Below, piece after piece: positions 24,683 through 37,699 of a DNA stretch of 64,000 nucleotides. Numbering within the stretch: the first letter of the stretch is position 1; every line of letters begins with the position of its first letter. The notes beneath the pieces are model-generated. The model did no database searches. It had not been told where the DNA came from and saw only the letters and a program-made list of their open reading frames with translations. This DNA comes from Ligula intestinalis (taxonomy: Eukaryota > Platyhelminthes > Cestoda > Diphyllobothriidea > Diphyllobothriidae), in the NCBI GenBank assembly GCA_036362985.1, contig JAYGXS010000005.1, positions 3,592,076-3,656,075 on the forward strand, written 5' to 3'. The position numbers and the translations under genes are program-made.

Positions 24683-27466
24683 TAATTAAGTAAACAGCTG
24701 TTCACGACTTGTTTTATAGGTGTAAAATAACTGCGTTTTTTCCTTGCTATAAGATTATTTCAAGATAATATTCTGTAAATGTGACCGGTTTTGGCTTTCC
24801 AAGAAAACATGCAGCAATATGGGAAATAAAAGAATTTACTTTTCTGCATATACTGCAGACGTTTCGAACATCACTCTTTATATGCACACCCAGTTCGAAA
24901 AATTCCAAAGCTTAATGAGTTGGCAGTATATAAACTACGGCTTTGCAAGAAGAACACATTCCAGAGCAAGTAAAAGAAGTTGAATAATAATTACTTTGCA
25001 AAGTCCAAAATAATATTTTTTTCGAATTTTTTGAAGTATTAGTGATGTCAAATTAAAGTTTTTGTTTGCTTATGTGCTCACTTAACGACAGGAAAGCCAG
25101 TTTTGTAAGTTTGTCTTGTAAATTTGTTTAATTGTACCGATATTTGTGAGGATCAGCTTGATGTATAAAGGAAATCTGCGGTTTGATTTCATTTGTCTGT
25201 AAACTGTTGTAGTGTTTCGATTTCAAAGAATTTTATATCTGACGCTGACTTCGTGCGCATACGAAAATTAGGAGCCGAAAATCTATCATGACAGTCGTAA
25301 GCTAATATGTTCGATATAAATATGGCGACAATATCGTTCATTAATTATGATAAAACGGTGGTCACAGGTAAAATATATGGGCAAAAAATGCTGTACAATG
25401 AAGCTAGATGAACTTTTTACTCGTCAAATAGTAAAAAAATTACCAAAATATATCCGTTAATGCTATTACAAAGGAAACAGTTTTCAAGAATCCATATATG
25501 TGGTTTTCGTCAGCAATCCGCAAGGATGAAGCCATATTATGTAGAAATCTAGTCAAGGAATGTCTTCTTTATGCTTAGGAATACAGTAGTCATAGGCTTT
25601 CATATTAGAAGATGATTGACTTCTGCCTAACAGTGCTTAATTATAGACAAACCGCCGAATTCATCTCAGACAGAAATATGTGGACAAAACTTTCAAAAAA
25701 ATATACAAAATCAAAGTCGATTTTACGGATTGTCATCGCTTTATGGTTTGTATGGCTATCACGTTTAGAGAGCAACCGATTTATTGGTCAACAAAAGGCT
25801 TTGTTAATAGCCATACCTTCGTGGGCTTATTACAGTATGCTCTTCGGATACAATATCATTCAAGACGTCGAATGGACACTATTTTGTAACAAGGTAACGC
25901 CACAGTTAACCGATCAAAGGAGGTATGATAATCACTACGCGTAAAAATAAAATTGATTTTTATCAGTGGATTGTCTGCCGTTTTGCCTTCGTCCTGCAAA
26001 ACACTTCTATTTATCCTAATTCTCCAGAACTTAATAATAGTAAAAATGCATTTACTTTAATGAAGAGGAACCAGGAAAACCCATGTTATATTTTTCAATG
26101 CAGCAGAAAATAGAATTTGTACTCCATTATTGTATCAATCAAAAAAGTTCGTTCTCTCCTCTCCCTTTCAACTAACAGCTGTTGTGATCGCTCAAATACG
26201 ATGCACAAAATGAAAATACGTTTTTTACACTTATTTATTTCCATAATTTGTGCTGTTATCTCTTCATAATACATTAGTGAAACTTGCAAATTAACGTAAA
26301 TAATTTTGCTCTCGTATATTGTTTATTTCGATTACACAGTTTTTGTTAAAACTAATTTATTCTAACTTTTTAATTGATGCCTTATAATGTAAAGATGTTC
26401 CCATTTTAGATGTTTTGCTTCCCTGACGTAATATAAATTAAGCGTCCGTGGGAATAATGCTCTACCAGTTAGGAGGGTTTTCGCACGACTTTGATGGCGT
26501 TGCCTGCAGGACTGGCCGTACTGTATATCAGTACGTTTATGTACTTTATAATTTCTATGTTTCGTTAAATTGTTTGCAAGAGCGATAGAGTGAGAGGCTA
26601 CGATATCTTTATTTCAATCAATTCCAAGTTATCTTAATACGGTGTAAATACAGAAATATGACAAATTTTGTTGACGATAAAGTCCTTTGGCAAAATTAAA
26701 GTTTATTATGTGAATTTTCAAGTCAGGTTCCCCATGTAGTCGTCAGTTTACGATAGTGTATCAGAAAAGCTTTTGAATCAAAACAATGACAAACACAATA
26801 TTCTACGGTGGCATAATGCATAAGATAGTGACCGGCACCCGCATTTATTGTGTGGTCAGTGGGGAGAGTAGTTGTCATCCGCATGCAATTATGTGGTCAG
26901 AGGGGGAAATGTTTAACCAGCAGCAAAGTATGGTTTTGGTTTTGGTGATTGTTTTTTTGCCTTTTATCTGAGCACGAATAATTTTTACTTGACATCAAGA
27001 TCAGTATGCCTGTTGACGCTTGCGTCGTTTAAATGCATTGCCTTAAGCAATGCCTTTTTGGCCAGGCGCTAAATATGTGGGTTCGGTCCCATGCGAATGC
27101 GTGTTCTATGTCCAGTGGGCACATAGCAAACGTGAATAGGTGGTCTGTCCCTTCTCCTCGCCACTAACTGTTGTTAATGCATGCAGTTGTATAGAGCTCT
27201 TTCGGAATGAACACAGTTAACTGCATTGCCCAAGGCACAGAGTATTATATAGACAGGTTCATTTCGTCCTTCCTTTGTATCTGATGCTTTCTAATGTATC
27301 ATCCAAAGAAATTTAGATAAATTCTTCATATGTGGAAACGTTCGCATGTTCGTTGGATTTGCATTTAAGTGGTTGCATCTCTAAGGTTACCTCTTTCTTT
27401 TAAATTGTATCGCCGTACACATCGACGGTCAATGTACCGAAGGTACCTCGTCTTACACACTTAACT
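24683..27466 (+). repeat. Segmental duplication D, copy 2
   Basis: This is the direct repeat of 18,832-21,446. The overlapping frames at 25,612-25,944 and 25,680-25,889 correspond to 19,625-19,849 and 19,591-19,863. In copy 1 the first of these is cut by a TAG where copy 2 has TGG. The match ends near 27,466. The reverse-transcriptase remnant that follows copy 1 is absent here. Confidence 0.85.
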
Positions 27467-29139
27467 TTGAAATGTCAAATCAATCTTCCCCTGTACAGGT
27501 ATATGTCTGAATTTGAGGTTTTCATTTGCTTCTGTTTTAAAGGTAAACTGCATTCCTGAAAAAGGCGGTGTTGATGGTTTGATGCTGCTGTTATACTTTA
27601 AATCTATTGTTGATTACACATGTATCGTCTACCTAGCGGAATCTCAATTTTAGGATGACTGAGCAGTAAGTTCTAGCTTCATTTTTCTGCATTTAATCCT
27701 CCGTAATAAAGCCTAATATTGGTGATCCCTAAGACACACTTTTTGTTATCGGTAGATATTCCCGGAAGAGGTAAAGCTTATTTCTGGGCGACACAAAGAA
27801 GTCACAGCAGGACATCTGCCAGTGCGTCTGTAACGTAACCCTTTTAGAGATATAATGTGCATTTTTTTGCTACTTGCACAGGGATAGGCGTAGATAAGGC
27901 AACAAAGTCAAAGGATACCACTGTTCCGTCAGTTTTTTAATTTTGAAGCGTTTTATTCACTCTAAAAAAATGCATCGAATTTAAGGATGGAGGTATCTGA
28001 GCCTTTTGTAAACACATGGAGCTGACGAAACAACCACTTGAACATTTTGTGATTTGATGGACCGATAGGTAAGCTATTGTTTGCAGTGTAATGCCAACTG
28101 TGTGAGCTTTGGAATGCGACCACATTCGAACATGCAAACTAAAGCAAAGGTCAACAACTCGCGCAAGTGAGCGAAGTTAGCCATAAGCGTGTATGCTTGA
28201 AAATTTGCGTATACCAGGAACGATAAGGAGTGGCAAATTTAGCACTGCGACACTCTTCCATTGTTAACTTTTGGATTCGCTTTGGAACTCGCTACGGAAT
28301 AAATGTCAGGACAGTAGTGAAAACGACCAATCTCCTCAAAACCCTGAGAATGGTCCCTGAGACCCATTTGTTAGCTTCTTTCTAGCGTACACATTTATAC
28401 CTTATTTTTCGTAATGAGCTTTGACGCCTATGTTACCCAATTAGGTGCTAAGACTCGTCGGCAGGCTAAAGCTGTACCCAGTTTGATAGGCGTAAAGTAT
28501 GAAGACAAAACTTTCAAGATACGCTTAAAACTGTTTAAAAATGTAGATGGAGAAAGGATATACGACGGAAGACTTCGATTATTTGTTTGAAATTTTAAAC
28601 GGTTATCTTGTCTTCAGTCATTTCAGAGAGTGAATGTACTCGTTTTCTCTGCATGTATGGCGAAAGCCAGGAGACTGGCTGTTCAGTATCTGAAGAGGGA
28701 TGGGCGAAACAACTATCTGAAAATGTCCGATGAAAATATGCAAACCTTGGTAAGCGCCCTTTTTCGCTCTGACTTACCAACTTGCAATATTATTTTCACT
28801 TCTTCTACTACTACCATTTTAATGCTGTAAGGACATCCAGTAGGAGATCAACGGGCTAAAGACGGAGATTGACAACTTTAAGAAAATGTCAACACCTTTT
28901 TACGGAGGACACGTAATCGGAGACCATAGACGATAAAAAAAGTAAAGAAAGCGTTCGCAACCACAACTTCTTCACGCGTACCAAACAACAAGGATAATAG
29001 CAGTGCGTATATCGTTATATGTTTAAACACTTATAGACGATAAAGGCCGACGAAGGCTAAGATGACGAAGCAAAAACGACTTTTACCACACAGAGAATAA
29101 CATAATCATCCAAGTCAACTCAGCATAATGCAAAAGGTT
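27467..29139. other. Interval without recognisable genes
   Basis: I see only short frames such as 28,630-28,830 (plus) and 27,937-28,137 (minus), without motifs. The end of the interval may belong to an unrecognised upstream part of family C copy 2, which starts to match copy 1 near 29,140. Confidence 0.3.
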
Positions 29140-30695
29140 CGTGTCTGAGTACACGGGGACAGCTTCCACCACCATTTCTAGCAGATGAGGAAATAGCGAA
29201 CGCAGCAAACCCCCAGACTCCACTCATGTTTTCTGAGCCAAACTTTGTTAAACGCAATCAGTTGTCAAAAGGAATTGTATCCAATTGCGAATCCCCGTAG
29301 CAATAACACTGAAGGTGATGTTGGGGAAGCATTGACATCTTGCAGATCAAATATTCAACAAATCAACTTGAACAATATAAGAATATATAGTCACAATAAA
29401 TTGACATATGTGCACTTCTAGAAAAAGCATTGGTTTATCCTGATCATGAAGTGGAGAAAAAATAAAAAACATGCATGTTACACGTCCGAGGGCCATCCCA
29501 TTAATGTAACCTGCACGCAAAAAATATTTAAAATTGTTGGGGGTTTTGCGATTGATAGCTGCATCCTTGAATACTGCTGATGGTGATACTGCGGCCCTTG
29601 GAGAGGGCTTGAGGGAAATGGCAAGTTAAGATATAAAATTAAAGAGGTTAAACGTTTTCGACTAAACGGGATAACTATCTCACATTTTCAAGGGAGAAAA
29701 GAAAGGCCTTAAATCCTTGTTTTAGCAATACACGTAAAGGAATCGCCCACTCAAGTGTACGCCTCAATAAATCCCTAGTCACAAAAATGTTCTTTCCAAC
29801 AGGAGTACTCGAATAAAGATAAAAGTGAATGGAGATCATTAAAATCCGACCTAGCTTGTTTGAGACGAAAAACGAGTTGGGTCTTGATGTTATAAAACAT
29901 GTGATTGTTAAAAATGAAAAAAATACGTTTTTTGCAGAGTACCGTGATATGACCAAAGTCGCACGGTGGGACAATTTACTACAGGCTGACATTTACGCAA
30001 AATCAAGTTTTGTTATGGAAATGTGCTTAAACCTATTTAATAATCCTGATAAATTTTACTACCTTTGATCCGATCTGCGTCTGCATGTTATTGTAATCGC
30101 TAAAACGCGGGTAGTGGCTTATGTAAAAACCTCTGAGATTTCAAAACATTTTTATCATTTGTTTACACGTGCCTGAACAAAAAGAAGGGAACAGTTGCCT
30201 TAACCTGATTCAAACAGATGCAAATCAGCATGACACATAAAGTCTGCAGCGTTATTATTTGACACCTAAAGCTTTAATTGTCTTTGCCAACATCGTATGC
30301 AGGTCTCCAACTCAACATATGGCCAAAGAAAAATGGTTGCTGACTCAAATCCGCGAAAAGAGTACGAATGAAGACATTATTATTGTATGAGATTTCAATT
30401 ATCCTTTAAATAACTGGAACCAAGTGACTAGTAATAGCAACTGGCAAGGACGTGATCACTAGCGAATGGGCATGATTCTTGATTAATTCTTGGTTCAACA
30501 TGTGTAAACCATGACTTGAATTTGTGAAGTGCATAAATCTTTTAATCTGGATCAAGTCTGTATTAAGGGCGAGAAAATTGATGATCAAATAAATGTCAAT
30601 CCACTTCAAGCTCCTTATGATTGTATGACATTTATATGATAATCAACACTCGAAGCTCTCCTCGAGCGAAACGAGAAGCCGTTTAGCAATGTCTG
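29140..30695 (+). mobile_element. Decayed non-LTR retrotransposon, family C copy 2
   Basis: This copy aligns in places with 2,563-3,990. Between about 30,280 and 30,620 the plus strand reads as an endonuclease of the EEP family used by non-LTR retrotransposons to nick their target: WLLTQIREKS, then IIIV-stop-DFNYPLNNWN, where the usual Gly of the VGDFN motif is replaced by TGA (30,388-30,390). FLVQHV and NLDQVCIKGEKIDD follow, resembling the region before the SDH motif. Several stops and at least one frame change are present, and the SDH motif itself is not seen. The element is cut near 30,695 by a Penelope-like remnant in the other orientation. Confidence 0.68.
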
Positions 30696-30699
30696 ACGA

Positions 30700-31640
30700 T
30701 AGTTGACCCTTTTACTGACCATGCTCGGCTGCGTTCTCGGACTCTTTTGGACTAACGCAGACTCGTGAGATCAATATATTCCACCCTACAGGAGCAAGTT
30801 AATGTATACATGCACATGGATGTGGTCTGGGCTGGCACTTTGTCAATGATCTCTCCGTATAGGATGGACATGGTTGAGAAAAAGTACGTCGGCATTGGCT
30901 GCTGGGAAGGTGGTTGCTACAGCTTGACTCAGGCGCCTCCTAAGAAGTTCGCTTGCTACAACCCCTTTAAATGGGACCCTGATAAAAATTCGCTTTTTCT
31001 CTGCTGTTAAGACTGCACGCTTTGGTGGCCTTTCAGCTATGTTCGTAGCGATAAATCGACTTAAGTACCCATTTTGTCAAAATACGCATTCAACAATCCT
31101 AAGTTTATCTTATATGCCTACGTTCGAGCAGATCGTTTTTACCCTTTACGTCAAGCATCGTACTTAATACTGTTTGAAGTTTAACGGTTCAAAGATAGCA
31201 AAATGGATGTATTGCCCGGACCACGTCTTCTTATGATATACCTTCAGTCGAATGCTCCCATTGGGCCTTCTACTCAGTAATACATCAAGGAATGGTAGTG
31301 ATCCAGATTATTTTGCTGCTACTGTACAATTTATAAATGGATGCGCCTGATTTACTTTATTAAGTGTACCTAAAAAATCGGTTTGGCCTGATGCAACATC
31401 GAATATGTCACCTACGTAAGGTTTGTTGAACATTATACTATTTAGCTGGTTGCTTTGTTGCGTAGCCTCTAGTTCGCCCATGAATACATTTGCTAGCAAT
31501 GTATACAGGAGTAAGCCCATAGCTAGTCCATCTAATTGCCTGTACATGAAGGTGGTCTGGTAGGGTAGTTTGACAGCGGCTGACTGAATGCCTGAAAAGA
31601 CTTGACAAAGGTGGTTTCATAAAATAGTACGTCTTAGAAC
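30700..31640 (-). pseudogene. Penelope-like element remnant, minus strand
   Basis: Read on the minus strand from about 31,640, this is the reverse-transcriptase core of a Penelope-like element: MYRQLDGLAMG and LLANVFMGELEA (31,547 down to about 31,460), then the active site and LNKVNQAHPFINCTV. The active site reads YVGD (31,407-31,418) where the family has YVDD, so a catalytic Asp is lost. The part near 30,700-30,755 matches, in reverse, the GIY-YIG nuclease remnant of the plus copy (32,800-32,850), so this copy once reached the nuclease domain. Stops are frequent. The plus-strand frame at 30,765-31,010 is a shadow of this element. Confidence 0.82.
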
Positions 31641-31799
31641 GTTTGACCCGTTGGCACGCACATACGTCGACTGTATGGTTTACAGAAGATGCAAAAAGAT
31701 GGCCTACCCGTGCGTTCCATCCTAGATATGAGAAATTCGCCATACCCAGCGACAGCAAAATGATAAGTTGAAAAGCTGAAATCCATTCAGAGTCAACTA

Positions 31800-32895
31800 G
31801 CCCCCTACAGTCTCCGAGACACTTTCGAATGCTTGGTCTGTGTGAAACAGCTCAACCTGATCGGGACAGTTATGCTTTCACTGGATGTCTCCTCCTTTTT
31901 CACAAACGTGCCCGTCACAGAAAGAGAAGATTACATCTGTGACTTCATAAGCTCAAATCACCAGGACAAAGGAGTGCAAGTTAATGCACTCAAGTAATTG
32001 CTTCTTAAATGTACCTTGCATGTTCAATGCTTTTTCGACAACAATATTTACTAGCAATAAGACGGAGTAGCTAAGGGCTCACCCTGTGTCCACTTCCAGC
32101 AAATATATACCTGGGCAAACTAAAGGCTATGCAAATAAGCAACCAGCTCCATAATCTGATGTTCTACAAAAGTTACGTAGACGACATATTCGCTGCTGCA
32201 TTAGATGAAAACAACTTGTCAGCTCTGATGAATAAAGTGAATAAAGTGAATCAGGCGCATCCGTCTATGACATTAACAGTAGAAGTAAAATAATCAGGAT
32301 CACTCCCATTCATTGATGTACTACTGAGAAGATGGCCTGATCAGCGCATTCAACGGAAGGTATATCGTAAGAAGACGTGGTCCGGGCAATACATCTATGT
32401 CGCCAGCTTCAATTCATTAAACTTCAAACGTACTTAAGTACGATGTTTGACGCAAACGGTGAAAACAGTCTGCTCGAATGATAGCATCGAAGATAATCTA
32501 CGGGTTTTTAAATGTGTGTTTCGACAAAATGGCCACCAATACCAACAGTTCTAACATCATAATAAGCAAATAATTTTCAGTGCCCATTTTAAGAGGACGA
32601 GCCAAGCGAACTTCTAAGGAGGCACCTGAGTCATTCTGTAGCATCCACCTTCCCAGCAGCCAACGCCCACGTACTTTTCTCAAACATGCCCATCCTATAC
32701 GGAGAGAACAAAGGTAATCTGCCAACACAGACCAAAACCATTTGCATTTATTAGTTTACTTGTACCTCTGGGGTGGGATATATTGATTGCACGACTCTGC
32801 CTTTATCCAAAAGAGTCCGAGAAAGCAGCCGAGCATGGCTTTTAAAAGGGCCAACTATGAGTGTAAGCAGTTCCGTTCTCGCGCATAGGCTCTGA
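31800..32895 (+). pseudogene. Penelope-like element remnant with RT and GIY-YIG, plus strand
   Basis: The plus strand reads LNLIGTVMLSLDVSSFFTNV (reverse-transcriptase motif A region), DGVAKGSP, an intact YVDD active site (32,174-32,185), MTLTVEVK, LPFIDVLLRR and KTWSGQYIYVASF, in family order but across stops and a frame change. Further on, 32,776-32,895 reads GYIDCTTLPLSKRVRE and SSRAWLLKG. This corresponds to the GIY-YIG nuclease that follows the polymerase in Penelope elements, with the usual Gly-Arg of the YIGRT block changed to Asp-Cys. A 9-bp tandem duplication (aataaagtg twice, near 32,235) adds three residues relative to the minus copy. This copy lies head to head with the 30,700-31,640 copy, about 160 bp apart. 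Confidence 0.85.
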
Positions 32896-32975
32896 CCATC
32901 GCGTGGATGCAAAAACGGCCTTCCGAGTTTTCTACAAGGTACATTCAAGCTATTTGAAATTTATGTGACAGCGTC

Positions 32976-34305
32976 TTTTGGCTACGGCAGAAGTGGCCGC
33001 AAGCAGGCTAAGCCAACCCATCCTTTGCGCCCAAATGAATTTCGTCGAGGCACCACAGTTACCATGGTCAAAAGCTGCTAATCCAACAGCCAGCGGCTTA
33101 ACACCTCAACCGACTGCCAGCTCCCCCTAACGCGGATCAAATGTTGACCCCGTTTTGACCCCCCATTCCCCCCTCCCCTGACAACCGTCCTTCCGGTATT
33201 CTACTAACCCGCATAGTCAATTTACTTAATAACCCTATAAATGTAAAGGCCTGATGAGAATTATCGAAAACAAACGTATGTTCGCCAATTCATCTTCTGA
33301 ATTTTTCAATGGGAATTTTCGCAAATTTAAGACCATCCAAAGATCCCGCGGTGTTGAAGTCGTGAAACCAGAGTAACTATGGTCAAAAGCTGCTTATCCA
33401 ACTTCCCGTGGCTTAACGCGTCAACCGAATATCAGCTCACCCTAACGCTGATCAAGTGTTTTCCCCGATTCGAACTTCCCATTTCCCCTGCCCTCACAAC
33501 CGTCCTTCTTTTTCTACTAACCTACATAGTCAATTTACTTAATTACCCTATAAATGAAAAGGCCTGATGAGAATTATCGAACATGAAGATAAATTTTAGT
33601 TATAATATTCTTCATTGAAGGTTTAAAAGCTGCGCACAATTTTCATCACCTTATGGGACAAATGTGATTTTGCCGACAGCTTGTGACAAAAGTCACATAG
33701 TTATCATCCAATATTGCGATAGATGTGGAACATGTTAAGCGTGGTAAATTCCACACTTACAAATTCATAGATAGGATTTATTATAAAAACACACTAACTA
33801 ATTTTGAAAAAAACCTTAATGGGCAAACTTTTTTATTAAACCGATAATACATTTTCTTTAAGCAGGCGTTAGTTCCGTTGAAACAAGTGCAAAAAATAAT
33901 TTATTTTGTCTATTAAATATAGTTGAGGATATATAAGGGTGTTGAAAATGAAAAATAAAATAATATAAAACATAAGTAAATTTACGAAAATTCTTATATC
34001 AAATTATAGAAGATGAAATTTGGAACATACGCTTTTTTCGATAATTCAACTGAGGCATTCCATTTATATGTAAATGAAGTAAATGAAAAATGCGAGATGG
34101 TCGAAAAAAAGAACAGCTGTCAGAACAGAGGAAAAGGAAGGGCAGGAAATGAAGGTCAAATACGATCAGCATTAGGGGCACTGGTAGACGGAAGCTAAGC
34201 TGCTGGCTGTTGGGTAAGCAGCTTTTGACCATGGCAAGTGCAGTGCCGCGACAAAGTTATTATAAGCACACAGTATCGGTGGCGGCCGCTTCTGCCGTAG
34301 CCAAC
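32976..34305. mobile_element. Element with long imperfect terminal inverted repeats
   Basis: The left end (32,976-33,110) and the right end (34,190-34,305) are imperfect inverted copies. The outermost blocks are ttggctacggcagaagtggc and its complement at 34,283-34,305. An inner shared block is ccatggtcaaaagctgct (33,063) and its complement near 34,220. Inside are two direct copies of a 315-bp-period repeat. No transposase is readable, so it may be a foldback or non-autonomous DNA element, or an end structure of the neighbouring Penelope remnant. Confidence 0.6.
33060..33585. repeat. Direct repeat, two copies, period 315 bp
   Basis: The copies begin with atggtcaaaagctgct at 33,064 and 33,379 and end with ggcctgatgagaattatcga near 33,270 and 33,580. 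They differ by scattered substitutions and small indels. A third, inverted partial copy forms part of the right end at 34,190-34,235. Confidence 0.85.
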
Positions 34306-34369
34306 AAACGTTATCAAAGTTGCCCGTACAGAAGAACAAGATGGCCGTTAATATCTTAACTCCATCCAT

Positions 34370-35830
34370 TGTCATCAGGTTCTTTACAAATGAGCGCCTA
34401 CTTGCACAGTCGAGGCTGACTTAATTTCTCAACGTCACTTTTAGTTTTTTTGGTTCTTTTTAGTTTCAGCGTCCTGTATGTGCCACACTTGCCTTACTGT
34501 TTTCTTCGCTTTTACTGTCTGATTTTAAATCCAGTAGTCCGATTTTTTGCTCACATTCAACTCAATTTATCCAAACGAAGCATTATGCTGTTTCTGCAGG
34601 CAAAACTTCAAATCATTTTTAAGATGGAATTTTCAGATGCATCATACTTTAAAATACGACCGTAAATAAACATAATTCTTACGATAGGAAGAAGAAGCAA
34701 TCACTGGGACAATATATTTTTTTCCTGACGTTCCGGATTTGCTAGCAAAAGTTTAATCACACGTAAGAGTGTAGCAGTCTCAGACATGCGCAGATAACTG
34801 TTTATTAACTAACAAGCGCAGTCAAAATATGTTAAGCATAGAAATGTAATTGAGAGGACTTATATAGAAGGCTTGAAAGAGCATTGTCTTTAAAGACAGA
34901 AAAAGCATATAAATTTTTTCAGGCTTTTGAGTATGCCCTAATTTTCTGGAAATATTTTTCTAGTTATATCCGTCCTACTGCACAATACCAACAAAAAAGG
35001 AACTGTGCCTTTTGACAGCGTAAAAAAACACTTCTTACGCTTAATATGTGTGAGATAAGGAGACTATTTGATGATATTTATTAATTAAGTTTTGCCCAAG
35101 TACGTTATTTAGTGGACAGACAATCTCCGATGTTATATTTATTTCCTACGAGTGGAAGCCTACTTTGATTTTGAATTTCAGTTGTGGTCGTTTCCAAGCC
35201 AGACTCGACTGGATTACCTGTCTGTTCGAGTGTGCGCTGATACAAAAGCGAAATAAGAGGAAACCAAGCATGCTTCCCTGAAGACATCCCCTCCCAACAT
35301 GTGTGGGGTTACGATGTTGTATTCAACGTGTGGCCTGCGAACATTCAAGCGAAGAAGACCCATATCTCTGTTTTGTCCAATTTTACCAGAGAAGGAGAGG
35401 TTGCAGGTTATACAAGATCTTAATCCGGGAAAAAATTGGAGTCGAATTAGGTAACATTTTATTTTTCTGTAAGATGGTGAATCATGTTGCTTTCGATGAA
35501 GGTATCCAATATAATCAATGCTGCACGAAATATATTTATTTGCCAACAGTTTTCAATAAAGTAGGCAGTAAATGAATGGATAGGCTGAATACGTGATCTC
35601 GCCAATAAAAAAGGTAGTGATTTGCTTACTAAATCCCTTGCTTAAATTTTTATATGAACCAGCATTTTGAATGCTGACCTAGGCATTTATGGGCCCTGAC
35701 TATGCGATTGAGAAGAACTATAGGTCAATGGGATGAAACTTTTATTCGACCACGGTTTATAAATACGTCGTGGACAATTTATCAGAGTCATCACAAAAAA
35801 GAGTAGCAGGAGGAATTATGAGTTTGACGG
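34370..35830. repeat. Dispersed repeat family B, copy 2
   Basis: This aligns with 40,955-42,245 and 59,613-61,290. Shared landmarks run from a gtcatc-gg start through cctacttgca, the tgtatgtgc block, the aaacttcaaatcatt-like block and the ctccctgactatg block near the end. On the minus strand, peptides around 35,110-35,290 (GKHAWFPLISLLYQRTLEQ and ETTTTEIQNQ) have recognisable counterparts at 41,457-41,620 and, broken, at about 60,500-60,600. The family may therefore once have encoded a protein on that strand. I do not recognise that protein. Confidence 0.7.
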
Positions 35831-35949
35831 AAACCACAAATAGGGTGCAATGTATGTTTCCGTCGATGGTAATATGGTTTACGGGTGGAGTATTAGGACA
35901 AACAGTTGAATATAACTTTACAAATGCTAAAAGCATTTTCATTTAACTC

Positions 35950-37520
35950 TATTATAAAAAAAATTGTTAATTTATATCAACAGCTTTTCCTAATCTGCGT
36001 TATCATTCACTTTATTGTGGAAAAACCGATTGATATAACTCAGGTCTCCTCAATTTCCTGAAACATTGATGTTGTGGTGAGGAGGTTGTCTACTTCAACT
36101 TTCCTGAGGTTAAGCGTACAGTTCGGTACTAGGTGTATTATGGTCCACAGCGCAAAATGCCGCGCACACCGTCAATTAACATGCGCAAAATGTTACACCC
36201 AGTGGCTGTGGTAAGCAACATAGACTACAATTGTTTCACCTGAGTGGACCAGCATAAGTGGTTTTTGCCCAAAAACATTTAGTCCATGTTTTTGCTCACC
36301 ATGTCAAATGCTTGCAAATATAATAAGGCCAAACCATTACTTGCATTTCAGTTTCAAAAATCTTTGTGAATTAAGAGAGCCCTAATGAGGGCATATATCA
36401 TTTTAGAACCCGAATTTAACCTTCAAAAAGTACGTTTTTCGTCGTCTCACGCTTATTTTAAATCGCTGTAATCTGCGCAAATGTGCGGCACCGTCAATAA
36501 AGTTCGTTATTTTTCTGTTTTTTTCTTACCATTTTAGTCCGATTATCAGATTCTTATTGACTGTTCAGTTTCATATTGTTTCGCTTGCTGCTCACAATCA
36601 GGATAGTGTTATTTTGCCTCTGTAGATGCCAAGGGCTCGCCTGTGTCATAACTTTTCATGTGCAAGCCCTCCCGAGCGCACTTTATTCGGTTAAAGAAGT
36701 CGCATTCTGCAATACAATTTTATTATCAACTTATTTTTCTCCACCGTATGGCTTTAAAGGTATGTATATGTTTAAACAGCAATTTTATTGACGTAAGAGG
36801 ATGCTCAAAATCCTCTGCTCCCATATCCATCGTCAATGTTTTCATCATGGCTTTACAATTACCTGGCAATTATGTTTGAATAAAACAGAAATTGTTTTCT
36901 TCAAGAGGAAAAGCATATTTTTCTACACGAACATACCAATTCCACTTTGTAAATCAAGTTGTGCAGTGTTAATCATTAACCGGCGTTTTAATTTTTCCAT
37001 CTGAAAGCTTCAATTAAAAAAAAGTATTTTTACTGTGATATAAATAACAAGTTGCCTGTAAAATACACTATGAGTTTAAGATGTGCCAGCTACAATATCC
37101 AATGCGACGGTTGTGCTACTATGTATTGTGGCAAGACAAAAAAACATATACACACGCATCCATGATCCTAGACTGGCCGTAAAGAGACCTGAGCATTTTT
37201 GCTAAGTGCCAAGGCATTGCTTGACAAAGAACACACCTTTGCATGTGATAATCACGCATATCAGTACTTTGCCCTCAAACATTTGCCGATTATTTCTCGC
37301 AGCCATGCACTTCCAAAATTCCTGCATCATCCGGCACGTAGATTCAACTAGTTCTTATGAGAACGCCAAAGCACGATATAAAAGACTGGGAATGCCTGAC
37401 AGAGACTAACTGAGCCTACACTGACCAATCACGTCCCACCCCAACTAACGTTTGATTTTTTCGACAGTTTTGACATTTTAAATGCTCATGGCACTTGTAC
37501 TGTTTTCCAAAGACCAGTTG
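35950..37520. repeat. Dispersed repeat family A, copy 3
   Basis: This copy aligns with 11,045-12,740, from the aacagcttttcctaatctg block (11,060 equivalent) through the conserved TATA block at 37,377 to the aaagaccagttg block at 37,510. It directly follows family B copy 2 and precedes copy 4 in tandem. Confidence 0.68.
37377..37383 (+). promoter_or_regulatory. Conserved TATA box of family A (copy 3)
   Basis: TATAAAA lies before the same ctgacagagactaactgag block seen at copy 2, with the ttcttatgagaac near-palindrome just upstream. It is a putative promoter of the repeat element. Confidence 0.4.
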
Positions 37521-37699
37521 ATGAGCAAAACTGAAAAATAACATACTCCTTACAGATACTGATTCCTCTTCTTCCAATGAAGGCTTTTTGCTTCATCTGG
37601 CCTATTGGACCAACGTATTTTATCGCACTGCAGACTGGCTCTAAAGTGGCGTCTCTTAAGTTTTACAAGGCCATGAAGCTGACGGACTTGCGTGGCAAC

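Noticed and set aside
30765..31010. 81-residue cysteine-containing plus-strand frame that might be a secreted peptide
   Set aside because: It is antisense to the minus-strand Penelope-like remnant and has no signal peptide.
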